A DNA stretch of 64,000 bases from Strigops habroptila (GCF_004027225.2 NC_044301.2:27758358-27822357); one strand, 5' to 3'. Positions 26,719 to 39,505 are shown, numbered from the stretch's first letter. Made by a program: numbers and translations. Notes: generated from the letters alone by a model not told the origin.

Positions 26719-29275
26719 CATAGAATAGTTAGGGTTGGAAAGGACCTTAAGATCATCTAGTTCCAACCCCCCTGCCACGGGCAGGGACACCGTGCCCTAA
26801 ACCATGTCGCCCAAGGCTCAATCCAATCTGGCCTTGAACACCGCCAGGGATGGAGCATTCACAACTTCCTTGGGCAACCCATCCCAGTGCCTCACCACCC
26901 TCACTGTAAAGAACTTCTTCCTTATATCTAATCTAAACTTCCCCTGTTTAAGTTTGAACCCGTTACCCCTCGTCCTACCACTACAGTCCCTAAGGAAGAG
27001 TCCCTCCCCAGCATCCTTATAGGCCCCCTTCAGATCCTGGAAGGCTGCTATGAGGTCTCCACGCAGCCTTCTCTTCTCCAGGCTGAACAGCCCCAACTCT
27101 CTCGGCCTGTCTTCATACGGGAGGTGCTCCAGCCCTCTTATCATCCTCGTGGCCCTCCTCTGGACTTGCTCCAACAGCTCCATGTCCTTTTTATGTTGAG
27201 GACACCAGAGCTGTACACAGCATGTCAAGGTCCCTCTGGATGGCATCCCTTCCCTCCAGCGTATCAACCGAACCACACAGCTTGGTGTCGTCGGCAAACT
27301 TGCTGAGGGCGCACTCGATCCCACTGTCCATGTTGCCGACAAAGATGTTGAACAAGACAGGTCCCAACACCGATCCCTGAGGGACACCACTCGTTACTGT
27401 TTTCCAACTGGACATCGAGCCGTTTACCACAACTCTTTGCGTGCAACCATCCAGCCAGTTCTTTATCCGCTGAGTGGTCCATCTATCAAATTGATGTCTC
27501 TCCAATTTAGAGACAAGGATGTCATGCGGGACAGTGTCGAACGCTTTGCACAAGTCCAGGTAGATGACGTCAACTGCTCTGCCCCTGTCCATCGGTTCCG
27601 TAAGCCCATCATAGAAGGCCACCAAATTGGTCAGGCAGGATTTCCCCTTAGTGAAACCATGCTGGTTGTCATCAACCACCTCGTCGTTTTTCATGTGCCT
27701 TAGCATGCTTTCCAGGAGAACCTGCTCCAAGATTTTGCCAGGCACAGAGGTGAGGCTGACTGGTCTGTAGTTCCCCGGGTCTTCCACCTTCCCCTTCTTG
27801 AAAATGGGGGTTATATTACCCTTCTTCCAGTCATCAGGAACTTCACCTGACAGCCATGATTTTTCAACTATGATGGACAGTGGCTTAGCAACTTCATTCG
27901 CCAGCTCCTTCAGGACCTGCGGATGGCTTTCATCAGGTCCCATGGACTTGTGCACGTTCAGGTTCTTAAGATGATCTCGAACCTGACCCTCTCATACAGT
28001 GGGCCTAAGGTCTTCATTCTCCCAGTCCCTGCATCTGCCTTCCAAGACCTGGTGTCCTGGGTTCAGCTATAGCAGTCATTTTTCTCCTTCTTAGTAGCTG
28101 GTGCAGTGCTGTGTTTTTTAACTTTCAGCCTGGGAACAACGCTGATAACACTGATGTTTTTAGTTGTTGCTAAGTAATGTTTATTCCAACCAAGGACTTT
28201 CTCAGTCTCATGCTTTGCCAGGGAGGAGGGGAAGCCGGGAGGAAGCAGAGACAGGACACCTGACCCAAACTAGCCAAAGGGGTATTCCATACCACAGCAC
28301 GTCATGCCCAGTATATAAACCGGGGGGAGTTACCTGGAAGGCCAGATCACTGCTCGGGTCGGGCTGGGTATCGGTCGGCGGGTGGTGAGCAATTGTATCC
28401 TCTCCCCTTGTTATTTCACTAATCATTATTATCACTGGTGGTAGCAGTAGTGGTTTTGTATTATACCTTAGTTGCGGGACTGCTCTTATCTCAACCCGTG
28501 GGAGTTACATTCTCCCGATTCTCCTCCCCATCCCTCCGGGAGCGGGGGGAGGAAGGGGGGGAGTGAGCGAGCAGCTGTGTGGTTCTGAGTTACCGGCTGG
28601 GCTCAAACCACAACACCTGGGTGGTGTGGTCAGAGCATTTGCTGGTGAAGACTGGGGCAAAGAAGTCATTAAGAACCTCAGCCTTCTCCAAATCCATGGT
28701 AGCCAGGTCTCCCGATAACTTCCGGAGAGGGCCCACGTCGTCCCTAGTCTGTCTTTTATTTGCTACGTACCTATAGAAGCCTTTCCTGTTATCTTTCACA
28801 TCCCTTGCCAGATTTAATTCTAACTGGGCCTTATCTTTCCTGACCTGGTCCCTAGCTTCCCGGGCAATGCTCCTGTATTCTTCCCAGGTCGCCTGTCCTC
28901 GCTTCCACCTTCTATAAGCTTCTTTTTTCCCCTCTAAGTTTCCTCAGCAGCTCTTATCCATCCATGGAGGTCTCCTGGCCCTCCTGCCGCACTTCCTTCT
29001 AGTCAGGTTGCAACACTCCTGAGCATGTAGCAGGTGATCCTTGAATATCGACCAGCAGTCTTGGGCCCCCCTGCCCTCTAGGACTATATCCCATGGAACC
29101 TTACTAAGCAGGTTCCAGAAGAGGCCAAAGTCTGCTCTCTTGAAGTCCAGGGCAGTGAGCTTGCTGCATGCTCTTCTCACTGTCCTGAGGATCTCGAACT
29201 CAACCATCTCATGATCACTACAGCCAAGGCTGCCCTGGAGCGTCACATTTCCAACCAGTCCCTCCCTGTTGGTCC
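26719..29275 (-). mobile_element. CR1 LINE, internally deleted, split by a solo LTR
   Basis: The tail and 3' UTR start at 26719, with the RT region to 28052, a solo LTR at 28053-28615, then the ORF1/2 linker and endonuclease C-terminal part to 29275. Relative to the CR1 at 10365 about 0.3 kb is deleted near 27222, fusing two RT blocks in one frame (26818-27390). The copy is otherwise close to that CR1 and has Tyr rather than stop at the position of its premature TAG. RT pieces: 27191-27955 and 26818-27390 (minus). Endonuclease piece: 28944-29282 (SDHEMVEF). Confidence 0.9.
28053..28615 (+). mobile_element. Solo LTR, main ERV family, with 5-bp target duplication
   Basis: 563 bp from tgtcctgggttcagc to caaaccacaaca. 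It is flanked by CCTGG at 28048-28052 and 28616-28620, splitting the CR1 at the equivalent of position ~75 in the left arm. It carries a good TATA box (cagtatataaacc near 28310-28322). Close in sequence to the LTR at 60987-61552. Confidence 0.93.
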
Positions 29276-30150
29276 TCCTCATGTCCAGCCTGAATCTCCC
29301 CTCTTTTAGTTTAAAACCATTCCCCTCGTCCTATTGCAACAGGCCCTGCTAAAAAGTCTCTCTCCAACTTTCTTATAGGCCCCTTTTAAGAAATGAAAGG
29401 CCACAATAAGGTCTACACGGAGTCTTCTCTTCTCCAGGCTGAACAACCCCAAGTCTCTCAGCCTTTTCTCATAGGTGTTCCATCCCTCTGATCATTTTTG
29501 TGGCCCTTCTCTGGACCCTCTCCAACAGGTCCATGAGTTTCCTGTACTGAGGACTCCAGAGCTGGATGCAGTACTCCACGGAGGGTCTCATCAGAGTAGA
29601 GGGGCAGAATCACCTCCCTTGACCTGCTGGCCATGCTTCTTTGGATGCAGCCCAAGATACGATTTGCAAGCACACATTGCCAGCTCATGTCCAATCTTTC
29701 ATCCCCTAGTACCCCCAAGTCCTTCTCCTCAGGGGTACTCTCAATCCCTTCATCCCCCAGCCTGTATTGATACCAGGGGTTGCCCCAGTCCAGATGCAGG
29801 ACACTGCACTTGGCCCTGTTGAACCTCACGAAGTTCACATGGGCCCACTTCTCAAGCTTGTCCAAGTCCCTCTGGATGGCAACCCATCCCTCGGGCGTGA
29901 CATCTGCACCACTCAGCTTGGTGTCATCTGCAAATTTGCTGACGGTGCACTCAACCCTACTGTCTATGTTGTTGATGAGGATATTAAACTACTGGTCCCA
30001 ATACAGGCCCCTGAGGGATGGCACTTGTCACTGGTGTCCATCCGGACACTGAGCCATTGACCACTATCCTCTGGATGCAACCAGCCAGCCAGTTCCTCAT
30101 CCTCCAAACAGTCCACCCATCAAATCCATATATCTCCAAATTAGAGAGAC

Positions 30151-30932
30151 GGATGGCGTCAACAATGGCAAGTGTAGGGTACTGCAACCTGGGGTGGAAG
30201 AACCCCAAGAACCTGTACAGGTTGGGGGCTGACCTACTAGAGAACAATTCAGCTGAGAAGGACCTGGGAGTATTCGCGAATGATAAGTTGACTACGAGAT
30301 GGAAGTATGCCCTTGCAGCCAGGAGGGCCAATAGTATCCTGAGGTGCATTGGGAGGAGTGTGGCCAGCAGGTTGAGGGAGGTGATCCTCCCCCTCTACTT
30401 GACCCTAGTGAGGCCACATCTGGAGTACTGTGTCCAGTTCTGGGTGCCTCAGTACAAGAAAGACGAGGAGCCACTGGAAAGGGTCCAGCGGAGGGCCACA
30501 AGGATGATCAGGGGCCTGAAGCATCTCTCTTATGAGGAGAGATTGCGGGAGCTGGGTCTGTTTAGTCTGGAGAAGAAAAGACTGAGAGGGGATCTCATTA
30601 ATGCATATAAATATCTCAAAGGCGGGTGCCAGGAGGATGGTGCCAGTCTCTTTCATTGGTGCCCAGCGACAGGACGAGGAGCAATGGCCATAAACTAAAA
30701 CACAAGAAGTTTCACCTCAATATGAGGAAGAACTTCTTTACATTGAGAGTGGCAGAGCACTGGAATGGGCTGCCCAGGGAGGTTGTGGAGTCTCCCTCTC
30801 TGGAGACATTCAAAACCCACCTGGACACGTTCCTGTGTAAGCTGCTTTAGCAGCCAAGCCTTGGCAGGGGGCTTGGACTAGATGATCTCCGGAGGTCCCT
30901 TCCAACCCTAATGACTGTGAATCTGTGATGTT
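30151..30932 (+). mobile_element. CR1 3' part inserted in the opposite orientation
   Basis: RT C-terminal region (30160-30698: [25 protein letters not shown]), a further piece at 30626-30850, then the terminus tggactagatgatctccgga and a degraded tail (gactgtgaatctgtgatg). It interrupts the minus-strand CR1 at the sequence ggatg, which occurs on both sides of the insert. Confidence 0.85.
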
Positions 30933-32497
30933 GTGGGGGACTGTGTCAAAGGCTTTACAGAAGTCCAGATAGACAACATCCGTAGCCCTTCCTTTGTCCA
31001 CTGATGTAGTTACTCCATCATAGGTTGGTCAGGCAGGACTTGCCCTTGGTGAAGCCATGCTGGCTGTCTCGAACCACCTCCCTGTCCTCCATGTGCCTTA
31101 GCATAGCTTCTAGGAGGATCTGTTCCATGATCTTCCCAGACACAGAGGTGAGGCTGACAGGTCGGTAGTTCCCAGGGTCCTCCTTTCTACCCTTTTTAAA
31201 AATGGGTGTGAGATTGCCCTTTTTCCAGTCACCAGGGACCTCACCTGACTGCCATGACTTCTCAAATATCATGGAGAGTGGCTCGGCAACTACATCAGCC
31301 AATTCCCTCAGGGCGCTGGGATGGATCTCATCAGGTCCCATAATGGATTTGTGTATGTTCAGGTTCCTCAGGTGATCATAAACCTGATGTTCACTTACAG
31401 TGGGAGGGACTTTGCTCCCCCAGTCCCCACCTTGCAGTTCATCCACTCGAGAGGTATGGGGAGAGAGCCTTCCAATGAAGACTGAGGCAAAGAAAAAAGT
31501 AGTTGAGTACCTCAGCCTTCTCCTTGTCCGTTGTTACCAGTTCACCAGTCTTGCTCATCGGGGGGGCACGCTTTTTTTGACCGTCCTCTTCCGGTTGACA
31601 TACCTGTAGAAGCCCTTCTTGTTATTCTTTGCATCCCTTGCCAAGTTCAGCTCCAGCTGCACCTTGGCCTTCCTGACCCCATCTCTGCACAACCGGGCAG
31701 TGTCCCTATACTCTTCCCAGGATACCTGCCCCTGCTTCCGCTGCCTGTGCATTTTTTTTATTGCCCTTTAGTTTGACCAGCAGGTCTCGACTCAGCCATG
31801 CCAGCCTCTTGCCTTCCTTGCCCAATTTCATACACCTGGGGATCCCTTCCCTTCTTTCCTTTTTTCTTATACCTGGGGATCTTACACCTTGTGCTCTATG
31901 GAAAGCATCCAGCTCTGTTCTGCTCCCTTGTCCCTGAGGGCAGTTTCCCAGGGGGTCCTGTTGACTAACTCCTGGAAGAGCTGGAAGTTGGCTTTCCTAG
32001 AATTTAGGGTCCTGACTGTATTCTTTGCCTGTCCCACCTCCCTCAGGACTGCAAACTCCACGAGTGTATGATCGCTGCAGCCCAGGCTGCCTCCAATCTT
32101 GACGTCACCAATTAGCTCACTTGCATTGGTGACCATCAGGTCCAGAATCACATTCTGCCTGGTAAGACTGTCTATTACCTGGCTTAAGAAGTTATCCTCA
32201 AGGAAGTCTCCAGGAGTCTCTTGGATTGCCTACAGCTTGCCATGCTGCTTTTCCAGCAGATGTCAGGGTGGTTGAAGTCCCCTAGCAGGACAAGAGCCTG
32301 TGAGCATGACGCCTCCTGTAGCTGGAGTAAGAAGGCTTCATCAATAGTCTTGTCCTGATTGGGCGGCCTATAGTAGACACCAGTCACAAGGTTTCCTTTG
32401 TTGCCTCGGTCTCCGATTCTTACCCATAAGCTTTCAACCTGCTTGTGGCTATTCTTCAGAGACAACTCCTTGCACTCTATCCATCTCTAGATGCCTT

Positions 32498-32681
32498 ACT
32501 TGCAGCCAGTATTTGCTGGTTTAGTGTTTATCAGCTTTGGGGCCTGGGCTAAGGTTCTCGTTCACCTCTATACTTTGGGAGGCATATAATGGGAGACAAT
32601 GCAGCTACTCAACCCTCAAGCACAGTGCTGCACCAGCTACTAGGAAGGAGAAAAATAACTGCTACAGCTGAACCCAGGACA
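32498..32681. mobile_element. Composite ERV fragment (gag leader plus LTR end)
   Basis: 32498-32600 matches the hydrophobic leader region of the main ERV on the plus strand (compare 61735-61790). After about 20 bp it joins 32620-32681, the plus-strand right end of a minus-oriented LTR. The two parts have opposite orientation, so this is a rearranged remnant rather than an intact insertion. Confidence 0.75.
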
Positions 32682-32761
32682 AGAGGGCAACCCCTCCACC
32701 CTTCCTTCCTTGCCTATCCCTTCTGAGCAGCCTGTAGCCATCTACAGCCGTGCTCCCTTCC

Positions 32762-33267
32762 CAAGCAAACGCTGAGTAAATTTGGCGAGTAAGGGAACAG
32801 AAGATGTTTTTTAAAAAAACCCACTAACCAAAGTGATGCATACTGTGCTTGAAATAAAGACCAAAAGTGTTTCTTAGAGGTACCTTGGGACTGAGCACAA
32901 GAAGATTTCTTGACAGCCCCAGCTGACATTTGCTGTAAGCTAAACTGCACCTATATCACTGAACATACTGAAGACACACTAACACTGATGTGCCAGTGTG
33001 TCCCATGAGCAGCAGAAAGGCAGTTACCACAGGCTCAGATCCAAGCAATCTACTGTCTTGGTCAGAACTTCTTTGGGCGAAGCCTCTCGTGCCAAAGAAT
33101 AAATCAAGTTCTGATGCATTACCTGCTGTGCAAGCCTCTGGTCACTGACGTTCAGCTCTGCAGTAATGCAAATTGTATCTGTACTACTGCACAGAAAGTG
33201 TAAGATTCTCTTCCATCAGTAGCCTATAAAAAAAAAAAAATTGTTTATGCGGCCAGGTATTTGTATC
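32762..33267. other. Intron sequence, nothing recognised
   Basis: About 0.5 kb without a recognised element, ending in an A13 run near 33229-33241. Confidence 0.5.
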
Positions 33268-33780
33268 GTGCTGTGGGCCAACCAACTGGAAAGCAGCTTT
33301 GCAGAAAAGGACTTGGGGGTCTTCATGGACACCAAGCTCAACAGAAGCCCTTGTGGCAAAGGCAGCTAGTGGCATCCTGGGCTGCATTAGGAGGAGCATT
33401 GCCAGCAGGTCAAGGGAGGTGATCCTCCCTCTCTGCTCAGCATTGCCAAGGCCACAAGTGGAGTCCTGTGTCCAGTGCTGGGCTCCCCAGTACAAGAGAG
33501 ACATGGACATACAGGAGAGAGTCCAGCAAAGGGACATGAAGGTAATGAAGGGACTGGAGCACCTCACATACATAGAAAAGGCTGAGAGCTGGGAATGTTT
33601 AGCCTGGAGAAGAGAAGGCGGCTCAGGGGAAAGTCATCAATTTGTACAAATATCTGAAGGGAGGGGGCAAAGAGGATGGAGCCAGGCTCTTTCCAGTGGT
33701 GCCCAGTGACAGGACAAAGTGAAACACAGGAAGTTCCTCCTGAACATAAAGAAACACTTTTTTCCTGTTTGTTAGAGTGA
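33268..33780 (+). mobile_element. Old CR1 3' fragment
   Basis: Diverged RT C-terminal region ([13 protein letters not shown] start, [26 protein letters not shown]) with frameshifts. The tail was not recognised. More diverged than the other CR1 copies. Confidence 0.8.
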
Positions 33781-33847
33781 AATCCTTACCAGTCTTCTAG
33801 GCCATGGCTTTAAGCTAGACAGAAATCTCAGGAAGGAGTCAGATAAA

Positions 33848-33965
33848 GTACTCAAAAACCCCAACATAAAAAAAAGCCCCACACCTTACAAACAAATGCC
33901 ACAACCACCCACCTACCCACAAAACAACACACCACACAAAGCACCACCACCAAACAAAACCAAGG
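33848..33965. repeat. A/C-only low-complexity tract
   Basis: Nearly pure A and C on the plus strand (aaaaccccaac, aaccacccacctacccac). It is one of several such tracts in the window. Confidence 0.8.
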
Positions 33966-34492
33966 AGACAATTAGGACTAAACTATATTGATAACTGTCC
34001 AAAAATTCTAAAGCTTAAATTCAGCTGCCAGAAAACACACAATCAGAAGTGGTTAATGCCTGCCAAAAGATTTTAAAAGCTCAAAAGAAAAGGGCCAGAG
34101 TTGTTTTTGTTTAAAAATCTCTTGTTAAAGTTCATTCCTCATGGAACAGTTATTTCTTGAAAGAAACCAGTGAGAAGCCATTTGGGCAAGGCGAGGTAGA
34201 CAGCCGCTTAATTTCCTCCGTCTCCAAGGCAGCTATACCAAAAGCCCATCAGTACCCTTTTGGGTCTTTGAATTAGCCCGTCCTGAGGCCACTGAGTTGG
34301 CATATGATGATGGTGCACTCTGTGAAAATTTCCACCACATGGGTCACGTACATTTGACTTGATCTGGATCCATGGGTGGCTCCTCGTCGCCCAACTTATG
34401 ATGAATTGTCTCTAGAATGGCTAATTTGCTCAGGTACTGAGGGAACTTCTATTTCTGGTATTGCCCCCTGTAGTCCTGGTATTGGCCCTTCT

Positions 34493-35110
34493 TCATCTTC
34501 CTTCACTAAACAAGTTGGTTTTTGTTTCCATTTCCTCTTGCGTATAGGGGCAACTGATAGCGGCACAGATTGCAGGTTCAGCTGCAGTATCTGCTACCAG
34601 AGTTGGAGTGGCTGCAGTGTCTTTCGCTGTGGTTGGAGTGGCTGCAGTGTCTGTTGTCGGAGTTGGAGTAGCTGCTGTGCTTGTCAGGGATGGAGTAGCC
34701 GCGGTGTCTGTTGCTTTGCCATAAGATCCAGAGACACCCTTTTCCCCTTGAGGGTACTGGATAGTGTTGAGCAGGGCTCTGTAGGCATAGCCCAAGCTCC
34801 AGTAACTTGTGGTCATTTGTCCCTCTCTGGTATTGCCAGGACAACAGCACACCTTTTCTAAATGTTTTACTAGTTTTTCCAGATTCTGCACTTGTTCAGG
34901 GGTGACGTTCCAAAGCACTGGAGGTGCCCACTGGCCTAGGTACTTGCCCATACTATCCCACACACCCTGCCACTCATGAATGTCCAGCCTCAGGGAAGAT
35001 CTCTTGGTGGTATTCTTAGATAGCTGTTTAATCTTAAACAAGACCTGAACAATGTGCAGCAACATGCTGCTTCCCAGAAAAAAGACCAGGTTGGTTTCAA
35101 GGGTATTCAA
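34493..35110 (-). pseudogene. ERV gag region with Cys domain and TAATP repeats, copy A
   Basis: 205 codons. A third hydrophobic stretch (about residues 5-25) is followed by a polar domain with WQGVWDSMGKYLGQWAPP and CCCPG. Then comes a run of Thr/Ala/Pro repeats (TDTAATP units, residues about 133-180) encoded by near-tandem DNA at 34560-34715. The end reads CPYTQEE before a stop. The capsid region is mostly deleted downstream. Broken copy. Confidence 0.75.
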
Positions 35111-35277
35111 AGGATATTCAAAATCTTTAAAATTCTTCAGATGCTACTGTAAATAGCCTGGTGGGGGAGGGGAAGGCACGGGAGGATGTCTCCTCCAGAG
35201 GGTGGCTCTCCGAGGGGGAAAAAAAAAGAGGTGTAATTGTTAATAATTCCCATTACATGGCTCCCAAAGTATGGGGG

Positions 35278-35493
35278 TTATGGCAATGCTGAGAACACAT
35301 ACCAGATCAGTTTCATGATCAATAATTCTATCGTATCACAAGCTACTATCATAAAGTACAACAAAATGAGAACCTTAGCCCAGGCCCCAAAGCTGATAAA
35401 CACTAAAACAGCGAATACTGGCTGCAAGTAAGATGTGACATAACGAAACTCCGAGACCAAGCGCAACAACTCCGAGAGCAAATAAATCAACAT
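35278..35493 (-). pseudogene. ERV leader/gag N-terminal hydrophobic segment, copy A
   Basis: 71 codons starting just downstream of the primer-binding site. There are two adjacent hydrophobic stretches (about residues 20-36 and 38-58) around the conserved G-A-W-A-K-V-L. The frame stops at SALP near 35278, where copies B and C read on. The same module occurs at 37531 and 61674. I know of no named domain. A membrane-targeting N-terminus of Gag is an inference from hydrophobicity and position. Confidence 0.6.
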
Positions 35494-35588
35494 TGTGACG
35501 AGTGACTATTAATCCAAAACAATGAATGCTTATCACAAATTTTTTTTGACACACTCTGGTCAGACCTGTCGTTACCTCAACCCTTTGT

Positions 35589-35606
35589 GCCCCACGTTGG
35601 GCGCCA
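35589..35606 (-). other. Primer-binding site, tRNA-Lys type
   Basis: Reads TGGCGCCCAACGTGGGGC on the minus strand, 8 bp after the LTR. This is the 18-nt complement of the 3' end of tRNA-Lys(1,2) as used by betaretrovirus-like elements. Confidence 0.88.
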
Positions 35607-35614
35607 AAAAGAAC

Positions 35615-36215
35615 TGTCATGGCTTAAGCCCAGCCAGTAACTCAGAACCATGCAGCCGTTTGCTCACTCCCCCTCTTCTTCCCCCCCACTCCAGGCAGGA
35701 TGGGGAGGAGAATCAAAAGAATGTAAACCCCATGGGTTGAGATAAGAACAGTCCAACAACTAAAGTATAACACAAAACTACTACAACTACTACTAATAAT
35801 AATAATGATAAGTGAAATAATAAGGGGGGGAATATAAAACTAAAAGGGGAAAAGAAAAACAATAAACACAAGTGATGTACAATACAATTGCTCACAATCC
35901 ACCCACTGATACCCAGCCTGATCCGAGCAGTGATTCCGGCTAACTCACCCCAGTTTCATGATGTGTTGTGGTATGGAATACCCCTTTGGCTAGTTTGGGT
36001 CAGGTGTCCTGCCTCTGCTCCCTCCCAGCTTCTTGTGCCCCTCCTCACTGGCAGAGCATGAGAGACTGAAGTGTCCTTGATCAGGGTAAGTGCTACTTAG
36101 CAACAACTAAAACATCGGTGTGTTATCAGCATTGTTCTCAGACTAAGGCAAAAACACAGCACTGTACCAGCTACTAGGAAGGAGAAAAATAACCGTTACA
36201 GCTGAACCCATGACA
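35615..36215 (-). mobile_element. 5' LTR of provirus A
   Basis: 601 bp. Runs tgtcatggcttaagccc ... gctgaacccatgaca on the plus strand. The TATA region has a small deletion (agtttcatgatgtgttg in place of the tatatactgggcatgatgtg type), so promoter function is doubtful. Confidence 0.88.
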
Positions 36216-36900
36216 GTTATTTAGCGTGTATAAGATAAAGTTTTTACCCAGTAGGCATCCCCATGGGGCAGAAGACAGGTTCAGCCTGTCGACTGATCCC
36301 AGAAGTTACGATGGAGTCTTCCCTATCTCCTCCCCTCTCTCATCCACTTTTATACTTTTCTTTACTCTCAGGTGGAGCTTGAGTGACTCTAGTCATGCAT
36401 TCTCTTATTACTGATTAGTATAAAATTCTCTCGCTTCTCACTTAAAGATATAGCCAATAAAAAATATAAAGCGCGTGCTCGGTGAGGGGTGGTCGTACCT
36501 TGGAGGTGGGTAACTTTGGCATGGAGGTCTGCCTTAGTATTATAATGAGAAAATAATGAGCAAGGTTCACCTAAGGGAAGTGATTTTGCCACAGCTGCCG
36601 GCTCAACAACAGACATCTCTTATCTTTTCCATTTGACAGCTGCTACGCGGCTTATCAGCTGTATGGTACCATCAAGTTCCCAATCCTGCAGGGAGTACAA
36701 CAGAGCCTGGCCGCAGTGTCTCCACTCTGCTCAACCCTCCATTGCTCCTCTAAGATGGCAGGTTGTGTTGCCTAGGGAACCATGGTGGAGTAGATTCTGT
36801 GCATGCCAACCATCCTGGAAGTGGCAACTGTATTTTACCCTAAAAAGTTTTCTATAATACAACAACTTCGTTTAGACCCCAGTTTTCTCTAATTCTCCCA
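36216..36900 (-). mobile_element. Possible LTR of a third ERV family
   Basis: Between the LTR of provirus A and a CA microsatellite. On the minus strand it has a TATAAAAGTGG box (complement near 36342-36353) and starts near the TGTGTGGG next to the CA repeat. The boundaries are not clean and no target duplication was seen, so this is tentative. From 36915 to 37456 I see only AT-rich DNA. Confidence 0.35.
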
Positions 36901-36914
36901 CACACACACACACA
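36898..36914. repeat. Short (CA)n microsatellite
   Basis: About eight CA units. Confidence 0.9.
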
Positions 36915-37530
36915 TGATTTTCCCACAGGAGGGTAGCCTAATTTTGGCACTCTGAGGTTAATTATACTTATCATGCTGTTTACGCAGACTAATTTTGATG
37001 GCTATCACCAAATAGGTGTGGGAGGGAAGAGAAAAAGAATATCTCAGAATATATTGAAATGCTTGTGTGTTTTGGAGACTTTCTTCCGTTATGAGCACAG
37101 AAACTATTTGCCAGCTTTCATTTTCTGCCAGTAGTAACAGTTTTTCTGTACATCCACAGCTGTTTATTGTGTGAACAGCTGACAAAAGCTCAGGCTTTTA
37201 GGGGTAAAGTGAACTGGCCTCTGGGTAGAACAAAGGCATTCTGTAGGGGGGGACAGGCTTTATTTTTTTGTTGGTTTTTTTTCCCCCCTCCAGAAGCACA
37301 AGTGTAAAAGCATCTGGCAACATGAGTGCAAATTGGAAACACATCTGGAAACTTAATTCCCCGGATTGTGGTGTTGCTGAAGGGCAAGGATTTATTTTTA
37401 CCTTATTTTGGGGGGAGGGCTATGCTGGCAGAAATCAAATCAAGTGCTAAACATTCATTACTATTGTTTTAATAGTCCCTGGTCACAATGTTGATTTATT
37501 TGCTCTCAGAGTTGTTGTGCGTGGTCTGAG

Positions 37531-38319
37531 TTGCGTTATGTCATATCTTACTTGCAGTACGCATTCTCTGTTTTGGTGTTTATCACCCTTGGGGCCTGGG
37601 CTAAGGTTCTCATTTTGTTGTACTTTATAGTAGTGGCTTGTGATACAATAGAACTGCTGGTCATGAAACTGATCTGGTATGTGTTCTCAGCATTGCCATC
37701 ACCTCTATACTTTGGGAGCCATCTAACGGGAACTATTAATAATCATACCTCTTCCTTTTTCTCCTCGGGGAGACAATCAATGGAAGAGAAATTCCCTCAC
37801 ATCTCCCCCACTAGGCTATTTACAGCAGCATTTGAGAATTTTGAAAATTTTGAATATTCCTGGGATGCTGAAACCAGCCTGACCTTATTGCGAGGAACCA
37901 GCATGTTGCCAAATAGGGTTCATATCTTGCTTAGGGTTAAACAGCTACATTTGGCTACTCCAACCCGCATGAGAAACACTGCGGCTCAAAGGAGAAAAAG
38001 AGGGACTCAAACTCCAGTGACAAGGATTTTGGCTACTTCAACCCCTGCAACAGACACTTGTAGCTACTCAAATCACAGTGGCAAGAGCTATGGCTACTCA
38101 AACCCTGGCGACAAGCACTGGAGCCACTTCAGTCTCCATGACAAACACCGTAGCTACTCAAACTCTGATGACCAGTACCACGGCTACTCAAACTCCGGTA
38201 GCAGGCATGCAGTTATTTTTACTCCCATAACAAGCACTGCAGCCACTCAAACCCCAGCGGCATTACGGTGGCTATTCAAACATCGGCAACAAGCACTGCA
38301 GCTGCTTGAATTCCCGTGA
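37531..38319 (+). pseudogene. ERV leader and gag repeat region, copy B
   Basis: 262 codons. The two N-terminal hydrophobic stretches around GAWAKVL are as in copies A and C, and continue in one frame through a linker (FFSSGRQ) and a third hydrophobic region. The Cys domain (WDSMGKYLGQW) present in A and C is deleted. The frame then enters the repeat region at about 38010 and shifts out of the TAATP frame (SYSNHSGKSYGYSN is the same DNA repeat in another frame). Broken. Confidence 0.75.
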
Positions 38320-38572
38320 CCAGTACTGCGACTGCTCAAACCCCGACAACAAGCACAACAAACACTCAGACCCTGGCGATGGGTGACATAACTGAACCAG
38401 AGAACCAATCGCTGTTGGTATCAGTTGCCCCTATACGCAGGAGATAATGGAAATGAAAAACAACTCATTTAGTGAAGGAAGATGAAGAAAAGGGCCATTA
38501 CTAGAATCAGAGGAACCATTACAAGAAGCCCAGGAAGAGGCAGAACAAGAGGTAACTTCTCGATCCCTGTCC

Positions 38573-39505
38573 TTGACTGAGCCGTGGGATATGCGAAAAG
38601 ATTTCAGCCATCTTCCAGTTGAGCACATCATCACCTGGATGATCCGATGCTGGGACAATGGGGTCGACAGTCACAAACTAGAGGGTAAGGAAGCCAAACA
38701 GCTGGAATCGCTTGCTAGGAAAGGGGGAATTGACAAAGCGATTGCAAAAGAGAAACCAGTCCTCAGCCTCTAGAGGCGGCTCTTGGCAGCTGTGAAGGAA
38801 AGGTAACCCTATAAGGAAGATGTTATATGTCGCCCAGGCATGTAGACCACGATAGAGAAAGGCCTCCAGTACCTGAGGGAATTAGACATTCTAGAGATGA
38901 TCTATCGTAAGTCGGATGTCAGGAATACACCCGTAGATCCAGATGAAGTTGAATGTACATGACCCATGTGGTGGAAACTTACACGGAGTGCACCATTATC
39001 ATATGCCTGCTCATTGGCATCAATGACCTGGAGGGATGCAGCGGCACCAACAGTGGATGAGGTGAATCGTCAACTCTGGGAGCTGGAAGACGATCTCGCC
39101 CCTTCCATCATTTCAGCTGTGGAAAATCTCCTGACCCACGAGTTCAGACAATTGAGAGACAATCTATCCAGTTCCCCATATGTACGGACCCACATCTCAG
39201 CTATTAACAGTAAGTGCCCTGTTGCTGGAGAGGGAAGATATAGGAGGTATATGCCACGGGCCGCCCTATGGTTTTATCTGCGGGATCATGGAGAACGCAT
39301 GAGAAAATGGGATGGAAAACCTGCCTCAGTTCTGGAGGAAGGGGTACGTGAATTGCAAGGAAAAACACCGGTGAATGGGTATCCTCACAAGACAGTTGCT
39401 GCTGCAGGCTCCGGTGGGCCGTTTCCCAAATGGAGTGGAAGAGATGATTTTACTCTGACTCCTATGAAAAGGAATTCTAATCCCTTTGTACTAGAAATAA
39501 GTTAA
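38573..39505 (+). pseudogene. ERV gag capsid-like region, copy B
   Basis: Two frames, 38573-38773 (WDMRKDFSHLP, IRCWDNGVDSHKLEG) and 38966-39505 (PTVDEVNRQLWELEDDL, WFYLRDHGE, MRKWDGKP), matching copy C at 63190-64000. In-frame stops separate the pieces. I see no CCHC zinc knuckle before the gag stop at 39503-39505. Confidence 0.75.

Larger units (their letters stand above)
29276..32761 (-). mobile_element. Older CR1 LINE with two nested insertions
   Basis: Three pieces of one CR1 read in order on the minus strand. 29276-30150 is the RT C-terminal half, with FADDTK-equivalent near 29920. 30933-32497 is the RT fingers plus endonuclease. 32682-32761 is the endonuclease N-terminal part. The breaks hold a plus-strand CR1 (30151-30932) and an ERV fragment (32498-32681). 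Frames: 29458-29865, 31018-31446, 31555-31752, 31882-32151 and 32184-32465, all minus and broken. The 3' terminus and tail are missing. Confidence 0.85.
34156..36215 (-). mobile_element. Provirus A, 5' part, internally deleted
   Basis: Minus-strand provirus. 5' LTR 35615-36215, primer-binding site 35589-35606, hydrophobic leader 35278-35493, gag domain and repeats 34493-35110, then a collapsed remainder of gag and pol down to 34156. In that remainder capsid-region sequence (34310-34400) is followed within 60 bp by protease/RT-region sequence. Most of pol, the integrase and the 3' LTR are missing. It lies head to head with provirus B. Confidence 0.85.
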